From contig CACXCL010000171.1 of NCBI GenBank assembly GCA_902766115.1, positions 1 through 7,450 of the forward strand: DNA of 7,450 bases, in the 5' to 3' direction. The stretch is from an uncultured Ruminococcus sp. (GTDB lineage Bacteria > Bacillota > Clostridia > Oscillospirales > CAG-272). Of this stretch, positions 1 to 5,831 are shown in pieces; positions within the stretch are counted from its first letter, which is position 1, and each line of letters starts with the position of its first letter. The position numbers and the translations under genes are program-made. The notes under the pieces were generated by a model that did not search any database, was not told the origin of the DNA, and worked only from the letters and a program-made list of their open reading frames with translations.

Positions 1-498
1 ATCGATATAGAGACGAAGAACTGCTCCGTCTCCGTCGACGGGATCGCGGTGACGGACAAATTCAAAACCACGTCTGAAAAATGCGTCATGTCCGTCAGGA
101 ACAGCAGCGCGGCGGCGGCGGTTTCCGTCGAATCCGCCTCTGCGAAAATCGAGCTCGATTCGGTCACATCGGAATTGCTCGAAGTGAAATCAGCCGAAGA
201 GATCGACCTTGTCACAGTCGGATGTTCCTTCAGGAACACAGACGTTACCGGAAAAGAGGGCAAGATCGATTTCCGGAACACACCGGGCGGAGAAAAAACA
301 GCGTATGACATTTCGTCAAAGTCCGGCACCGTAACGGTAGACGGCGTTAGAGCGGAGGGCGGTTTCAAAAAAACTCCCGAGGAGAGCGACGCGCTGATAA
401 AGATCTCCGCGGAATCGGCGCAGATCACCTACACAAACACGGCTCCCGACGAGACTCCCGATCCCGGGGAAACACCGGCTCCCGAAAACAACGGATAA
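1..498 (+). CDS. Beta-strand repeat protein, DUF4097-like, 3' partial (hypothetical)
   Basis: The frame is open from the first base of the window to TAA at 496-498, so only the last 165 residues are present and the start lies outside. The visible part is rich in Ser, Thr, Val, Asp and Lys and has short alternating strands with recurring phrases: SVSVDG...DKFKTT near residues 9-26 and TVTVDG...GFKKT near residues 107-125, plus CSFRNT and IDFRNT. This pattern is typical of beta-solenoid or DUF4097-type surface or exported repeats, which is an inference from composition and periodicity. The C-terminus is a Pro/Glu/Asp-rich low-complexity tail (DETPDPGETPAPENNG), which could be a disordered or wall-proximal end. 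No membrane segment, LPXTG motif or catalytic motif is visible. An internal GTG at 49 is not needed as a start because the frame continues upstream. Function unknown. Confidence 0.75.
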   Translation: MDIETKNCSVSVDGIAVTDKFKTTSEKCVMSVRNSSAAAAVSVESASAKIELDSVTSELLEVKSAEEIDLVTVGCSFRNTDVTGKEGKIDFRNTPGGEKTAYDISSKSGTVTVDGVRAEGGFKKTPEESDALIKISAESAQITYTNTAPDETPDPGETPAPENNG

Positions 499-502
499 CT
501 GA

Positions 503-539
503 AAAAGGTCCTCCGCCATGTTGGCGGAGGACTTTCTTT
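503..539. terminator. Bidirectional rho-independent terminator
   Basis: A perfect 10-bp stem (GTCCTCCGCC at 508-517 with GGCGGAGGAC at 523-532) closes a 5-nt ATGTT loop. It is followed by TTTCTTT on the + strand and, read the other way, by a run of five T on the - strand. It lies between the convergent ends of the DUF4097-like gene (stop at 498) and the P-loop ATPase gene (stop at 546), so it can serve both. Confidence 0.92.
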
Positions 540-545
540 GCGGTT

Positions 546-953
546 TTATATGTACTTTTTCATTGTCACAGTCGCGTCTTCAACGGCGAGAGAAGAAGTT
601 ATGAGACAGTTGACGCCGAGCTCGTTCACAAGAAGATTGAGCTTGTCGAGAAATTTATCGAAGGACGCGGTATCGTTCCCGCAGATCTTGAGAGCGGAAT
701 CAATAAACAGATCGGAAATGTCGTGGTTCGACGCGAGCATTCCGGCGGCGAAGCCGTAAAGCGCCTCTCCGTCGGCGATTTTATATTGTTCGGTGTCGAT
801 GAGACGACACTGATATTTGATGTCAAATCTGAGCTTATCACCCTTTTCGATGCAGACGACCGAGCCATTGGTCTCGGCAAGCGCCTTATTCACCATCTCA
901 ATGAGAGTCTTGGTCTTGCCGCTTCCTTTTGCGCCGATGATCAGTTTGAGCAT
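546..953 (-). CDS. Small P-loop ATPase (often annotated PilT-like ATP-binding protein)
   Basis: A 135-residue protein with a Walker A motif at its very N-terminus (GAKGSGKT, residues 7-14) and a Walker B-like hydrophobic stretch ending in acidic residues (DLFID, 81-85). A later hydrophobic strand ending in polar residues (CLITSS, about 116-121) resembles a sensor strand. It should bind and perhaps hydrolyse a nucleotide in the cytoplasm; substrate and partners are unknown. Similar short proteins in Clostridia are often labelled twitching motility protein PilT, but it is far shorter than true PilT (about 350 residues) and I see no secretion-ATPase boxes. I chose ATG at 951-953 because GGAGG sits 5 nt upstream. 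In-frame GTG at 986 and ATG at 965 would add 11 or 4 residues and lack as good a site. It follows pgi by 36 nt with no terminator, so it is probably cotranscribed with it. Confidence 0.8.
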   Translation of the reverse strand: MLKLIIGAKGSGKTKTLIEMVNKALAETNGSVVCIEKGDKLRFDIKYQCRLIDTEQYKIADGEALYGFAAGMLASNHDISDLFIDSALKICGNDTASFDKFLDKLNLLVNELGVNCLITSSLAVEDATVTMKKYI

Positions 954-989
954 TTTTTCCTCCATTCTGCCGCCTTGGGCGGGCACTTT

Positions 990-2336
990 TTATTTTATCC
1001 TTGCTTCAAGCTCCGCTTTTCTGTCTTCAAAACCGGGCTTGCCGAGCAGCGCGTACATGTTTTTCTTGTATGCCTCCACACCGGGCTGGTCAAAGGGATT
1101 CACTCCCAGCATGTAGCCGGACACAGCGCAGGCAGTCTCGAAAAAGTATACAAGCTCACCGAAGGTATACTCATCCCTCTCGTCCGCTTCGATGACCACG
1201 TTCGGAACGCCGCCGTCGTTGTGAGCGAGAAGAGTTCCCTTCATCGCCATCTGATTGACATACTGGAGGTCTTTCCCCGAGAGGAAATTCAACGCGTCTA
1301 CGTTGTTCGGATCGTCGGGGATGACGACCTCGTCACGGGATCTGTTGAAGCTGATGACGGTCTCGAACATGATCCGTCTTCCCTGCTGGATGAACTGGCC
1401 GAGAGAGTGAAGATCGGTCGAGAAGATCACGGACGCGGGATAGAGTCCCTTCAGGTCCTTGCCCTCGGACTCCCCGTAAAGCTGTTTCCACCACTCGCAG
1501 AGCATCTGGAGCGCGGGCTCATAGGAAACGAGGATCTCCGTGGAATACCCCTTGTTATAAAGGATATTGCGAAGAGCGGCGTAACGGACCGCGTCGTTCT
1601 CCTCAACAGAGGGGGTTTTGTATTTCTCACGGGCGTCGGCGGCGCCTTTCATCATTTTGTCGATATCGATGCCCGCCACGGCGATGGGAAGAAGACCTAC
1701 GGCGGTGAGAACGGAATATCTACCGCCGATGTCGTCCGGAACGACAAAGGTCTCGTACCCCTTCTCATCGGAGAATTCCTTCAGCTTGCCGCGTCTACGG
1801 TCGGTGGTAACGAATATGCGCTCACGCGCGCCGTCCTCGCCGTATTTTTTCTCGAGAAGTTCGCGGAAGATCCTGAAGGTCACCGCCGGCTCGGTGGTGG
1901 TGCCGGACTTTGAGATAACGTTGATGCAGACTTCTTTTCCTTCACAGACGGAGAGTATGTCGGCAAGATACGAGGAGCTGATGCTGTTGCCGGCGAAATA
2001 CACGTCAGGCGTGTCCTTTTTGAGGTTGTTATACAGCGGGCTCTTAACGAACTCGATTGCCGCTCTCGCGCCGAGGTACGATCCGCCTATCCCTATAACC
2101 ACAAACACGTCGCACATGGAGCGGATCTTCTCCGACGTCTTTTTGATGCGGTCGAATTCCTCCCGGTCGTAGTTTACCGGAAGGTCTACCCATCCGAGAA
2201 AATCCGATCCTGCGCCGGATCTGTCAAGGACCTTTTTGTGCGCCGCCTCGGCGATGTGAGATATTTTCGCGATCTCGCCGTTCTCCGACAGATCGACCGA
2301 CGAACCTATAAATTCAGTATTCAGTTTAAGAGCCAT
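990..2336 (-). CDS. pgi: Glucose-6-phosphate isomerase
   Basis: Interconverts glucose 6-phosphate and fructose 6-phosphate in glycolysis and gluconeogenesis, in the cytoplasm. The 448-residue length fits the shorter Bacillus-type bacterial enzymes. Family landmarks in order: phosphate-binding GIGGSYLGA (82-90), SKSGTTTEP (142-150), a match to PGI signature 1 around DDIGGRYSVLTAVG (201-214), a probable catalytic Glu in GESEGK (288-293), HSLGQ (310-314), and signature 2, GVNPFDQPGVEAYKK (411-425), ending in the conserved Lys. Nothing essential appears missing. The ATG at 2334-2336 is preceded by GAGGA about 6 nt upstream. It is the first gene of a unit with the downstream small ATPase, under a clear sigma-A promoter at 2450-2478 with a leader of about 107 nt. 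Identity is very secure; the functional link to the ATPase is unknown. Confidence 0.97.
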   Translation of the reverse strand: MALKLNTEFIGSSVDLSENGEIAKISHIAEAAHKKVLDRSGAGSDFLGWVDLPVNYDREEFDRIKKTSEKIRSMCDVFVVIGIGGSYLGARAAIEFVKSPLYNNLKKDTPDVYFAGNSISSSYLADILSVCEGKEVCINVISKSGTTTEPAVTFRIFRELLEKKYGEDGARERIFVTTDRRRGKLKEFSDEKGYETFVVPDDIGGRYSVLTAVGLLPIAVAGIDIDKMMKGAADAREKYKTPSVEENDAVRYAALRNILYNKGYSTEILVSYEPALQMLCEWWKQLYGESEGKDLKGLYPASVIFSTDLHSLGQFIQQGRRIMFETVISFNRSRDEVVIPDDPNNVDALNFLSGKDLQYVNQMAMKGTLLAHNDGGVPNVVIEADERDEYTFGELVYFFETACAVSGYMLGVNPFDQPGVEAYKKNMYALLGKPGFEDRKAELEARIK

Positions 2337-2443
2337 TTTTTCCTCGTCTTTCGTTTTGCGCCCGGCGGAATCCGTGCCGGACCATCCCGGAGAACCTTGA
2401 TTTTGCGCCTTGACGCCATTCCCCGATCGGGAAAACTTTCCCC
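2337..2443 (-). promoter_or_regulatory. Structured 5' leader of pgi
   Basis: Between the predicted transcription start (about 2443) and the pgi ATG lie about 107 nt. They contain a 14-nt dyad GGGAAA-N2-TTTCCC (2429-2442) in the first transcribed bases, an overlapping palindrome CCCGATCGGG (2422-2431), and a GC-rich hairpin at 2362-2380 (CCGG/CCGG and CGG/CCG stems). On the mRNA strand GGCGCAAAA occurs twice. I do not recognise a known riboswitch, and there is no terminator-like U-run before the start codon. The dyads could be an operator or RNA structure; this is inference. Confidence 0.4.
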
Positions 2444-2449
2444 GTTTAT

Positions 2450-2478
2450 ATGATACAACAAAGCGAGGTTTTTTTCAA
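2450..2478 (-). promoter_or_regulatory. Sigma-A promoter of pgi
   Basis: On the - strand, TTGAAA (2473-2478) and TATCAT (2450-2455) are separated by exactly 17 bp, giving 5/6 matches in each box. The -35 side is A-rich. Transcription would start near 2443. The position, between the end of the carboxypeptidase gene and pgi on the same strand, fits an independent promoter for pgi. Confidence 0.8.
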
Positions 2479-2506
2479 GTAGGAAAAACAAATATTTTAA
2501 TAATCT

Positions 2507-3655
2507 TTAACCCAGCAGAAGAGTCCGGAGGAGCATCCTGAATATCTCTCCCCATCCTACTCTTTCAACACCGGACGCGGCGGTGACTTCTGCCTCCGAC
2601 AGCACTTCCCCGTTCGAGAGGAATCTGATCTTCCCGAGAGGATCCCCCTTTTTTACCGGCGCCGGCACGGACTCTTTGAGCATCAGTTCTTCAGTCACCG
2701 TTCCCGCTTTTTCGCGGGGAAGCAACAGCTCGCATGGATGACACTCCGCCGTGACTGTCTCCGATTTGCCGCCGTCGACTTTTACCGAGCCGACATTTGC
2801 TCCCTCTTTTTTATAGACGCAATAGTTCGCAAAACCCCAGTCGAGAAGGGTCTTCGCCGCCTCGTTGCGCGTGTCCCGGGTGTCGGAGCCCATAATTACT
2901 GCGATAAGGTGCAGTCCGTCGCGCTCCGCGGTAGCGCTGATACAGAACTTCGCTTTGGACGTGGAGCCTGTCTTAAGTCCCGTAGCGCCCTTGTAAAACC
3001 TGATGAGCCGATTGGTGTTCGTCAGTCCGAACGCGCCGTCACGGACCGAATCCATCCATTTCGTCGAATAATCGAATATTTTCCCGTGTTTCATAAGCTC
3101 CCGGGACATGAGGGCGATATCGTATGCGCTGGCGACGTGGTTCGTTGTATCGTCGTCCAGTCCGGTCACGTTTTCAAAATTTGTGTTTTTCATCCCGAGC
3201 TCCGCCGCGCGCTGATTCATTTTTGCGACGAATGCCTCCTCGCTCCCCGCCACCCGTTCGGCGAGAGCCAGCGCCGCGTCGTTGGCGGATGCGATCACAA
3301 CCGATTTTATGAGATCGTCCGCTTTCATGGTCTCTCCCGGCTCGAGGAAAATCTGCGAACCGCCCATTTCCGCCGCGTGTCCGCTGACGGAGATCTCCTC
3401 GTCGAGGGAAAGTTTCCCGCCGTCGACAGCCTCCATCACCAGCAGGAGCGTCATGACTTTCGTGACGGAAGCAGGCGGGAGCGGCTCGTCCGCGTTTTTC
3501 GAGTAAAGCACGGTACCCGTTCCCGAGTCCATCAGGACCGCGCTCGCGGCGTCCACGTCGAACGGAGCGATGTCCCCGGCGGACACGGTCACGCCGCACA
3601 ACAGGACGGGCATAAGGATGAGAAGCGTTATAACGACGGATAATGTTTTCTTCAT
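2507..3655 (-). CDS. D-alanyl-D-alanine carboxypeptidase (peptidase S11, PBP5/DacA-DacF type)
   Basis: Trims the terminal D-Ala from peptidoglycan pentapeptides outside the membrane, limiting cross-linking. The 382-residue protein has an N-terminal signal peptide (Lys-Lys, a hydrophobic core at about 5-21, likely signal peptidase I cleavage after VSA, residue 26). All three penicillin-binding active-site motifs are present: SVTK (63-66, nucleophile Ser63), SAN (123-125) and KTG (228-230). A PBP5-type C-terminal beta domain follows at roughly 275-360. The protein ends in an amphipathic stretch (VGWGEIFRMLLRTLLL) of the kind that anchors these enzymes to the outer membrane leaflet. The ATG at 3653-3655 has GGAGAG about 5 nt upstream. 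It could be the housekeeping enzyme or a sporulation paralogue such as DacF; the sequence alone does not decide. I see no clear terminator after the stop, so some readthrough into pgi is possible. Confidence 0.95.
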   Translation of the reverse strand: MKKTLSVVITLLILMPVLLCGVTVSAGDIAPFDVDAASAVLMDSGTGTVLYSKNADEPLPPASVTKVMTLLLVMEAVDGGKLSLDEEISVSGHAAEMGGSQIFLEPGETMKADDLIKSVVIASANDAALALAERVAGSEEAFVAKMNQRAAELGMKNTNFENVTGLDDDTTNHVASAYDIALMSRELMKHGKIFDYSTKWMDSVRDGAFGLTNTNRLIRFYKGATGLKTGSTSKAKFCISATAERDGLHLIAVIMGSDTRDTRNEAAKTLLDWGFANYCVYKKEGANVGSVKVDGGKSETVTAECHPCELLLPREKAGTVTEELMLKESVPAPVKKGDPLGKIRFLSNGEVLSEAEVTAASGVERVGWGEIFRMLLRTLLLG

Positions 3656-3772
3656 GGGTGCTCTCCGTTTCTCCGCGTCGGCGGTTTTTCTTTTTCGTTA
3701 ATGTATATTTATGCCGGCAGGGGTATATTACATATTGTCACGCGCCGGAACGACTATCTGTCAGCCTTTGTA

Positions 3773-3801
3773 TTGACAAAGAGCGCAGAATGTAGTACAA
3801 T
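3773..3801 (+). promoter_or_regulatory. Near-consensus sigma-A promoter for the 107-residue protein
   Basis: TTGACA (3773-3778) and TACAAT (3796-3801) are separated by 17 bp, giving 6/6 and 5/6 matches. Start would be near 3808, leaving a leader of about 37 nt. A perfect 6-bp dyad, CTTTGT-ATTG-ACAAAG (3766-3781), overlaps the -35 box and could bind a regulator, though it may be chance. Confidence 0.85.
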
Positions 3802-3844
3802 AGTGCCCGGTAATGAAGTTGAACTGAAAGGAACGATCGTCGAC

Positions 3845-4168
3845 ATGAGTGAAGATACAAATAAAACATATGAAATGATCTCCGACGTTGAGGGAAAGTT
3901 TCTCGTCTACAAGGGACGTCCTCTGGTAAGAGAAGGAAACATGATCTGCTACGGCAGCATGGACGACCGGTACATTCTCCAGATGATGATAATGACCATG
4001 AAAGAGGAGAACGGCAAGCAGGTGCCTGATAAGATCCTTATCCAGGTGATGAACACGGATCAGTCTCTGCCCGACCACGAGAGGATCGTGAAGCAGGATA
4101 TGAAGTCCGGTTTTTACGAGGCGTTCGAGCTGGGGATCATCTGGCTTGAAAGATACCTGGCGTCGTAA
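3845..4168 (+). CDS. Conserved-looking small protein of unknown function, 107 residues
   Basis: I do not recognise a named family. The protein is cytoplasmic-looking with no signal peptide or membrane span. The N-terminal half reads as compact beta structure (ISDVEGKFLVYKGRPLVREG, then MICYGSMDDRYILQMMIM), followed by a charged turn (KEENGKQVPDKI), a strand ILIQVMNTD, and a C-terminal amphipathic helix (FYEAFELGIIWLERYL). It has no Cys pair, P-loop or other catalytic motif; the single Cys is near residue 35. The frame is open further upstream, but the promoter at 3773-3801 puts the RNA start near 3808, so ATG 3845 is preferred. AAAGGAA lies 12 nt upstream, a rather long spacing. It stands alone, flanked by opposite-strand genes, with its own strong promoter and terminator, which suggests steady expression. 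I have an impression of similar clostridial proteins but cannot confirm this. Confidence 0.85.
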   Translation: MSEDTNKTYEMISDVEGKFLVYKGRPLVREGNMICYGSMDDRYILQMMIMTMKEENGKQVPDKILIQVMNTDQSLPDHERIVKQDMKSGFYEAFELGIIWLERYLAS

Positions 4169-4175
4169 ATCGAAC

Positions 4176-4218
4176 AAAAAACCGTTTCCGCGAAAAAGCG
4201 GAAACGGTTTTTCTTTTT
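4176..4218. terminator. Bidirectional rho-independent terminator
   Basis: A perfect 15-bp stem (4177-4191 with 4198-4212; core AACCGTTTCCGC/GCGGAAACGGTT) has a GAAAAA loop. It is followed by a T-rich tract on the + strand and a run of six T on the - strand. It lies between the convergent 107-residue gene (stop 4168) and the cysteine desulfurase gene (stop 4219) and serves both. Confidence 0.95.
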
Positions 4219-5355
4219 TCACAGCCCGGCGATCTCACAGACGGCGTCAGCAGCCTTGTGCGCCTCGGACGGGGTGTTGAAATACCCGAATGACGCCCGG
4301 ACTGCGCCGCCGGGATAAGTGCCCACGGTCTTGTGGGCGAGGGGTGAGCAGTGGAGCCCCGCCCTGACGCATATCCCCCGCTCGTCAAGAAGAGCGCCTA
4401 CGCCGGCGGGGCTTTTCCCGCTGATGCCGAACAGGGCGACGTGACCGCCGTCGAGACCCGAATAAACGGTGACGCCGGGCGCCTTTGCGACGTTCATACA
4501 GAATTGGCGGCAAAGCTCGCACTCACGCTCGCTTATCCTGTCGATACCGGTTTTTTCGACCCACTCTATCCCGGCGCAGAGACCTGCAGCCCCGGGGGAA
4601 TTGAGCGTGCCCGCCTCATACCTCTCCGGAGGATCGTTCGGCATGGTTATATCGATGGAATTCATCCCGGAGCCGCCTTCGGTCAGCGTTTCCGGCAGGC
4701 CGTGTATCCCGTCTCCGAAGACCAGCAGTCCGGTCCCCTGAGGACCGTACAGGCCCTTGTGACCGGGGACGCAAAGAGCGTCTATCTTCATCCCGGAGAC
4801 GTCGATGCCGAGCCTTCCGGCGGACTGAGAGCCGTCAACGATAAACGCGCATTCTCGCTCCCTGCAGAGCTCTCCTATTTCCGCTATCGGGAGAACGCGG
4901 CCGCAGATATTTGACATATGATTCGCCACGACGACCGTTGATCCGGGGATCATCAGCCGTTTTATACCGTCGACCGTCCTCTCGTCGTCGCCGGGATACG
5001 TCTGATATATCAAGAGCTCGCTTCCCCGCTCCTTCGCCGCCCGTGACGCCGGGCGGAGGACGGAATTGTGTTCAATATCGGAAATCAGGATCCTGTCGCT
5101 CTCCCGAACGTAGCCTTTGACCGCGACGTTGAGAGCCGCGGTGGCGTTGCACGTCAGAACCACGTTTTCGGGCTGTGCGTGAAAGAACCTTCCCGCCGCT
5201 TCCCTGCACCGGTAAACGCGCTCCGCCGCGGCTGCCGCAGCCCGGTGCGATCCCCTGCCGGGATTGCCGCACATATCCCTCATGGCGGCGGCCGTTGCTT
5301 TTATGACTTCCCGCGGTTTCGGGAACGAGGTTGCGGCATTATCAAGATATATCAT
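4219..5355 (-). CDS. Cysteine desulfurase family protein (class V aminotransferase fold, PLP)
   Basis: A PLP enzyme expected to take sulfur (or selenium, from selenocysteine) off the amino acid as an enzyme-bound persulfide, leaving alanine. Its 378 residues fit the family. Visible landmarks: N-terminal YLDNAATSFPKP (3-14), EHNS (95-98), the NHMSN loop (145-149), PLP-contacting Asp174 in VDGSQSAG, the Schiff-base lysine Lys200 in PGHKGLYGPQGTG, RYEAGT (245-250), catalytic Cys336 in RAGLHCSP, and the carboxylate-binding Arg353 in RASFG. Cys336 sits in a short SufS-like loop, not the long NifS/IscS loop. The ATG at 5353-5355 has a strong AGGAGG 7-8 nt upstream. It lies 27 nt behind a DUF3343 gene on the same strand. 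In my knowledge this desulfurase subgroup and DUF3343 (putative Se/S carrier) often occur together near selenium genes, so it may feed that carrier instead of general Fe-S assembly. That specific role is inference; no selD, yedF or suf gene is in view. Confidence 0.93.
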   Translation of the reverse strand: MIYLDNAATSFPKPREVIKATAAAMRDMCGNPGRGSHRAAAAAAERVYRCREAAGRFFHAQPENVVLTCNATAALNVAVKGYVRESDRILISDIEHNSVLRPASRAAKERGSELLIYQTYPGDDERTVDGIKRLMIPGSTVVVANHMSNICGRVLPIAEIGELCRERECAFIVDGSQSAGRLGIDVSGMKIDALCVPGHKGLYGPQGTGLLVFGDGIHGLPETLTEGGSGMNSIDITMPNDPPERYEAGTLNSPGAAGLCAGIEWVEKTGIDRISERECELCRQFCMNVAKAPGVTVYSGLDGGHVALFGISGKSPAGVGALLDERGICVRAGLHCSPLAHKTVGTYPGGAVRASFGYFNTPSEAHKAADAVCEIAGL

Positions 5356-5382
5356 GATCTTTCCTCCTGCGCGGGGCGGAGG

Positions 5383-5622
5383 TCAGATCCCGCCTCCGAG
5401 AGTCACCCCGAAATAGATCCTGTCGCGGCGCAGAGCTTCTTCCGCCGGGGTGACGTCGGCGCAGGGGAGCTCCACGCCCCACCCGCACCCCCGCTCGGTC
5501 AGCGACGGATCGACGCTCGTGACGCGCGCTCCGATCCCGACTTTCAAAAGCGCCCGTTCGGCCTTCTTCGCCAGCGTCTGGGATTTTGTCGTAATAATAC
5601 ACTTTCGCATTTCTTTTGTCAC
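5383..5622 (-). CDS. DUF3343 family protein (putative Se/S carrier-like)
   Basis: A 79-residue protein matching the DUF3343 pattern: an opening strand CIITTKSQTLAKKAERALLKVGIGARV (helix with Ala/Leu), then a basic/polar turn and a Cys-Gly motif GCGWGVEL (Cys46) corresponding to the family's usual CG-containing sequence, then PCADVTPAEEAL with a further Cys54. Family members are thought to carry sulfur or selenium as a thiol adduct; this is suggested by genomic context with YedF/SelD and cysteine desulfurases, not by anything provable here. The GTG at 5620-5622 is the chosen start because AAAGGA sits 5 nt upstream; ATG at 5608-5610 would leave that site 17 nt away. It is the first gene of a two-gene unit with the desulfurase, which would be its natural donor. 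Confidence 0.8.
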   Translation of the reverse strand: MTKEMRKCIITTKSQTLAKKAERALLKVGIGARVTSVDPSLTERGCGWGVELPCADVTPAEEALRRDRIYFGVTLGGGI

Positions 5623-5640
5623 TTTGTTCCTTTGATCTTT

Positions 5641-5672
5641 CTGCCGGGAGGCAGTTTCCGGGGAGGCGCCCC
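5641..5672 (-). promoter_or_regulatory. Hairpin-containing leader of the DUF3343/desulfurase unit
   Basis: Two short GC-rich hairpins lie between the tentative promoter and the DUF3343 start: GGGG/CCCC around a 5-nt loop (5660-5672) and CTGCC-GGGA-GGCAG (5641-5654). On the + strand the first is followed by TTTTTT, but no + strand gene lies upstream that would need a terminator. On the - strand they form the start of the leader. Function is not established. Confidence 0.3.
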
Positions 5673-5678
5673 TTTTTT

Positions 5679-5707
5679 ATCTTATGTCAGCGAAAGCGGT
5701 GTGACAC
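5679..5707 (-). promoter_or_regulatory. Possible promoter of the DUF3343/desulfurase unit
   Basis: On the - strand GTGTCA (5702-5707) and TAAGAT (5679-5684) are 17 bp apart, with 4/6 matches in each box. It is the best candidate in the divergent intergenic region but is weak. The start would be near 5672. Confidence 0.35.
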
Positions 5708-5732
5708 ATCGATCTTTCACGGAGTCAAGAAA

Positions 5733-5761
5733 TTGACACGCGGGCAAGACTATGATACAAT
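5733..5761 (+). promoter_or_regulatory. Near-consensus sigma-A promoter of rlmD
   Basis: TTGACA (5733-5738) and TACAAT (5756-5761) are 17 bp apart, the same box sequences and spacing as the promoter at 3773-3801. The start is expected near 5768, about 64 nt before the rlmD ATG. Confidence 0.87.
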
Positions 5762-5767
5762 AAAGCG

Positions 5768-5827
5768 ATGTATTATCATATATTCACCGGCGGGTGCGAT
5801 TATACCGTCCGGGGAGAGGAGCGTTGA
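5768..5827 (+). CDS. Possible 19-codon leader ORF upstream of rlmD
   Basis: ATG at 5768-5770 opens a frame encoding MYYHIFTGGCDYTVRGEER, ending at TGA 5825-5827, 4 nt before the rlmD ATG in another frame. The ATG is 7 nt after the -10 box, so it would lie at or next to the RNA 5' end and would have to be read as a leaderless start. The rlmD ribosome binding site (AGGAG, 5817-5821) is inside its last codons, so translation here could affect rlmD initiation. No homologue is recognised, and chance is a real alternative. Confidence 0.25.
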   Translation: MYYHIFTGGCDYTVRGEER

Positions 5828-5831
5828 CCGG

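Noticed and set aside
954..986. GTG start for the P-loop ATPase
   Set aside because: ATG at 953 has GGAGG at ideal spacing and places the P-loop at residue 7, as usual for such proteins. The extra residues have no conserved look.
723..1913. A 396-codon + strand open frame opposite pgi
   Set aside because: It lies antisense to the clearly recognised pgi and ATPase genes, has no family features and no ribosome binding site; long antisense frames are common in GC-rich coding sequence.
2738..3643. A 301-codon + strand open frame opposite the carboxypeptidase
   Set aside because: It is antisense to a gene with all three PBP motifs and a signal peptide. Its Arg/His-rich composition is typical of a shadow frame.
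3813..3827. Four-codon upstream ORF (MKLN) before the 107-residue gene
   Set aside because: It is too short to distinguish from chance and has no ribosome binding site.
3701..3844. N-terminal extension of the 107-residue protein by 48 codons
   Set aside because: It would begin upstream of the strong promoter at 3773-3801, so the extension would not be transcribed from it.
5660..5678. Rho-independent terminator on the + strand (GGGG-AGGCG-CCCC followed by six T)
   Set aside because: The stem is only 4 bp and no + strand gene lies upstream. It is better read as part of the - strand leader, with the T-run as the A-run next to the promoter.
5616..5831. N-terminal extension of rlmD by 72 codons
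   Set aside because: It crosses the divergent intergenic region and the promoter at 5733-5761. The family N-terminus (TRAM domain) begins just after ATG 5832, which has AGGAG upstream.
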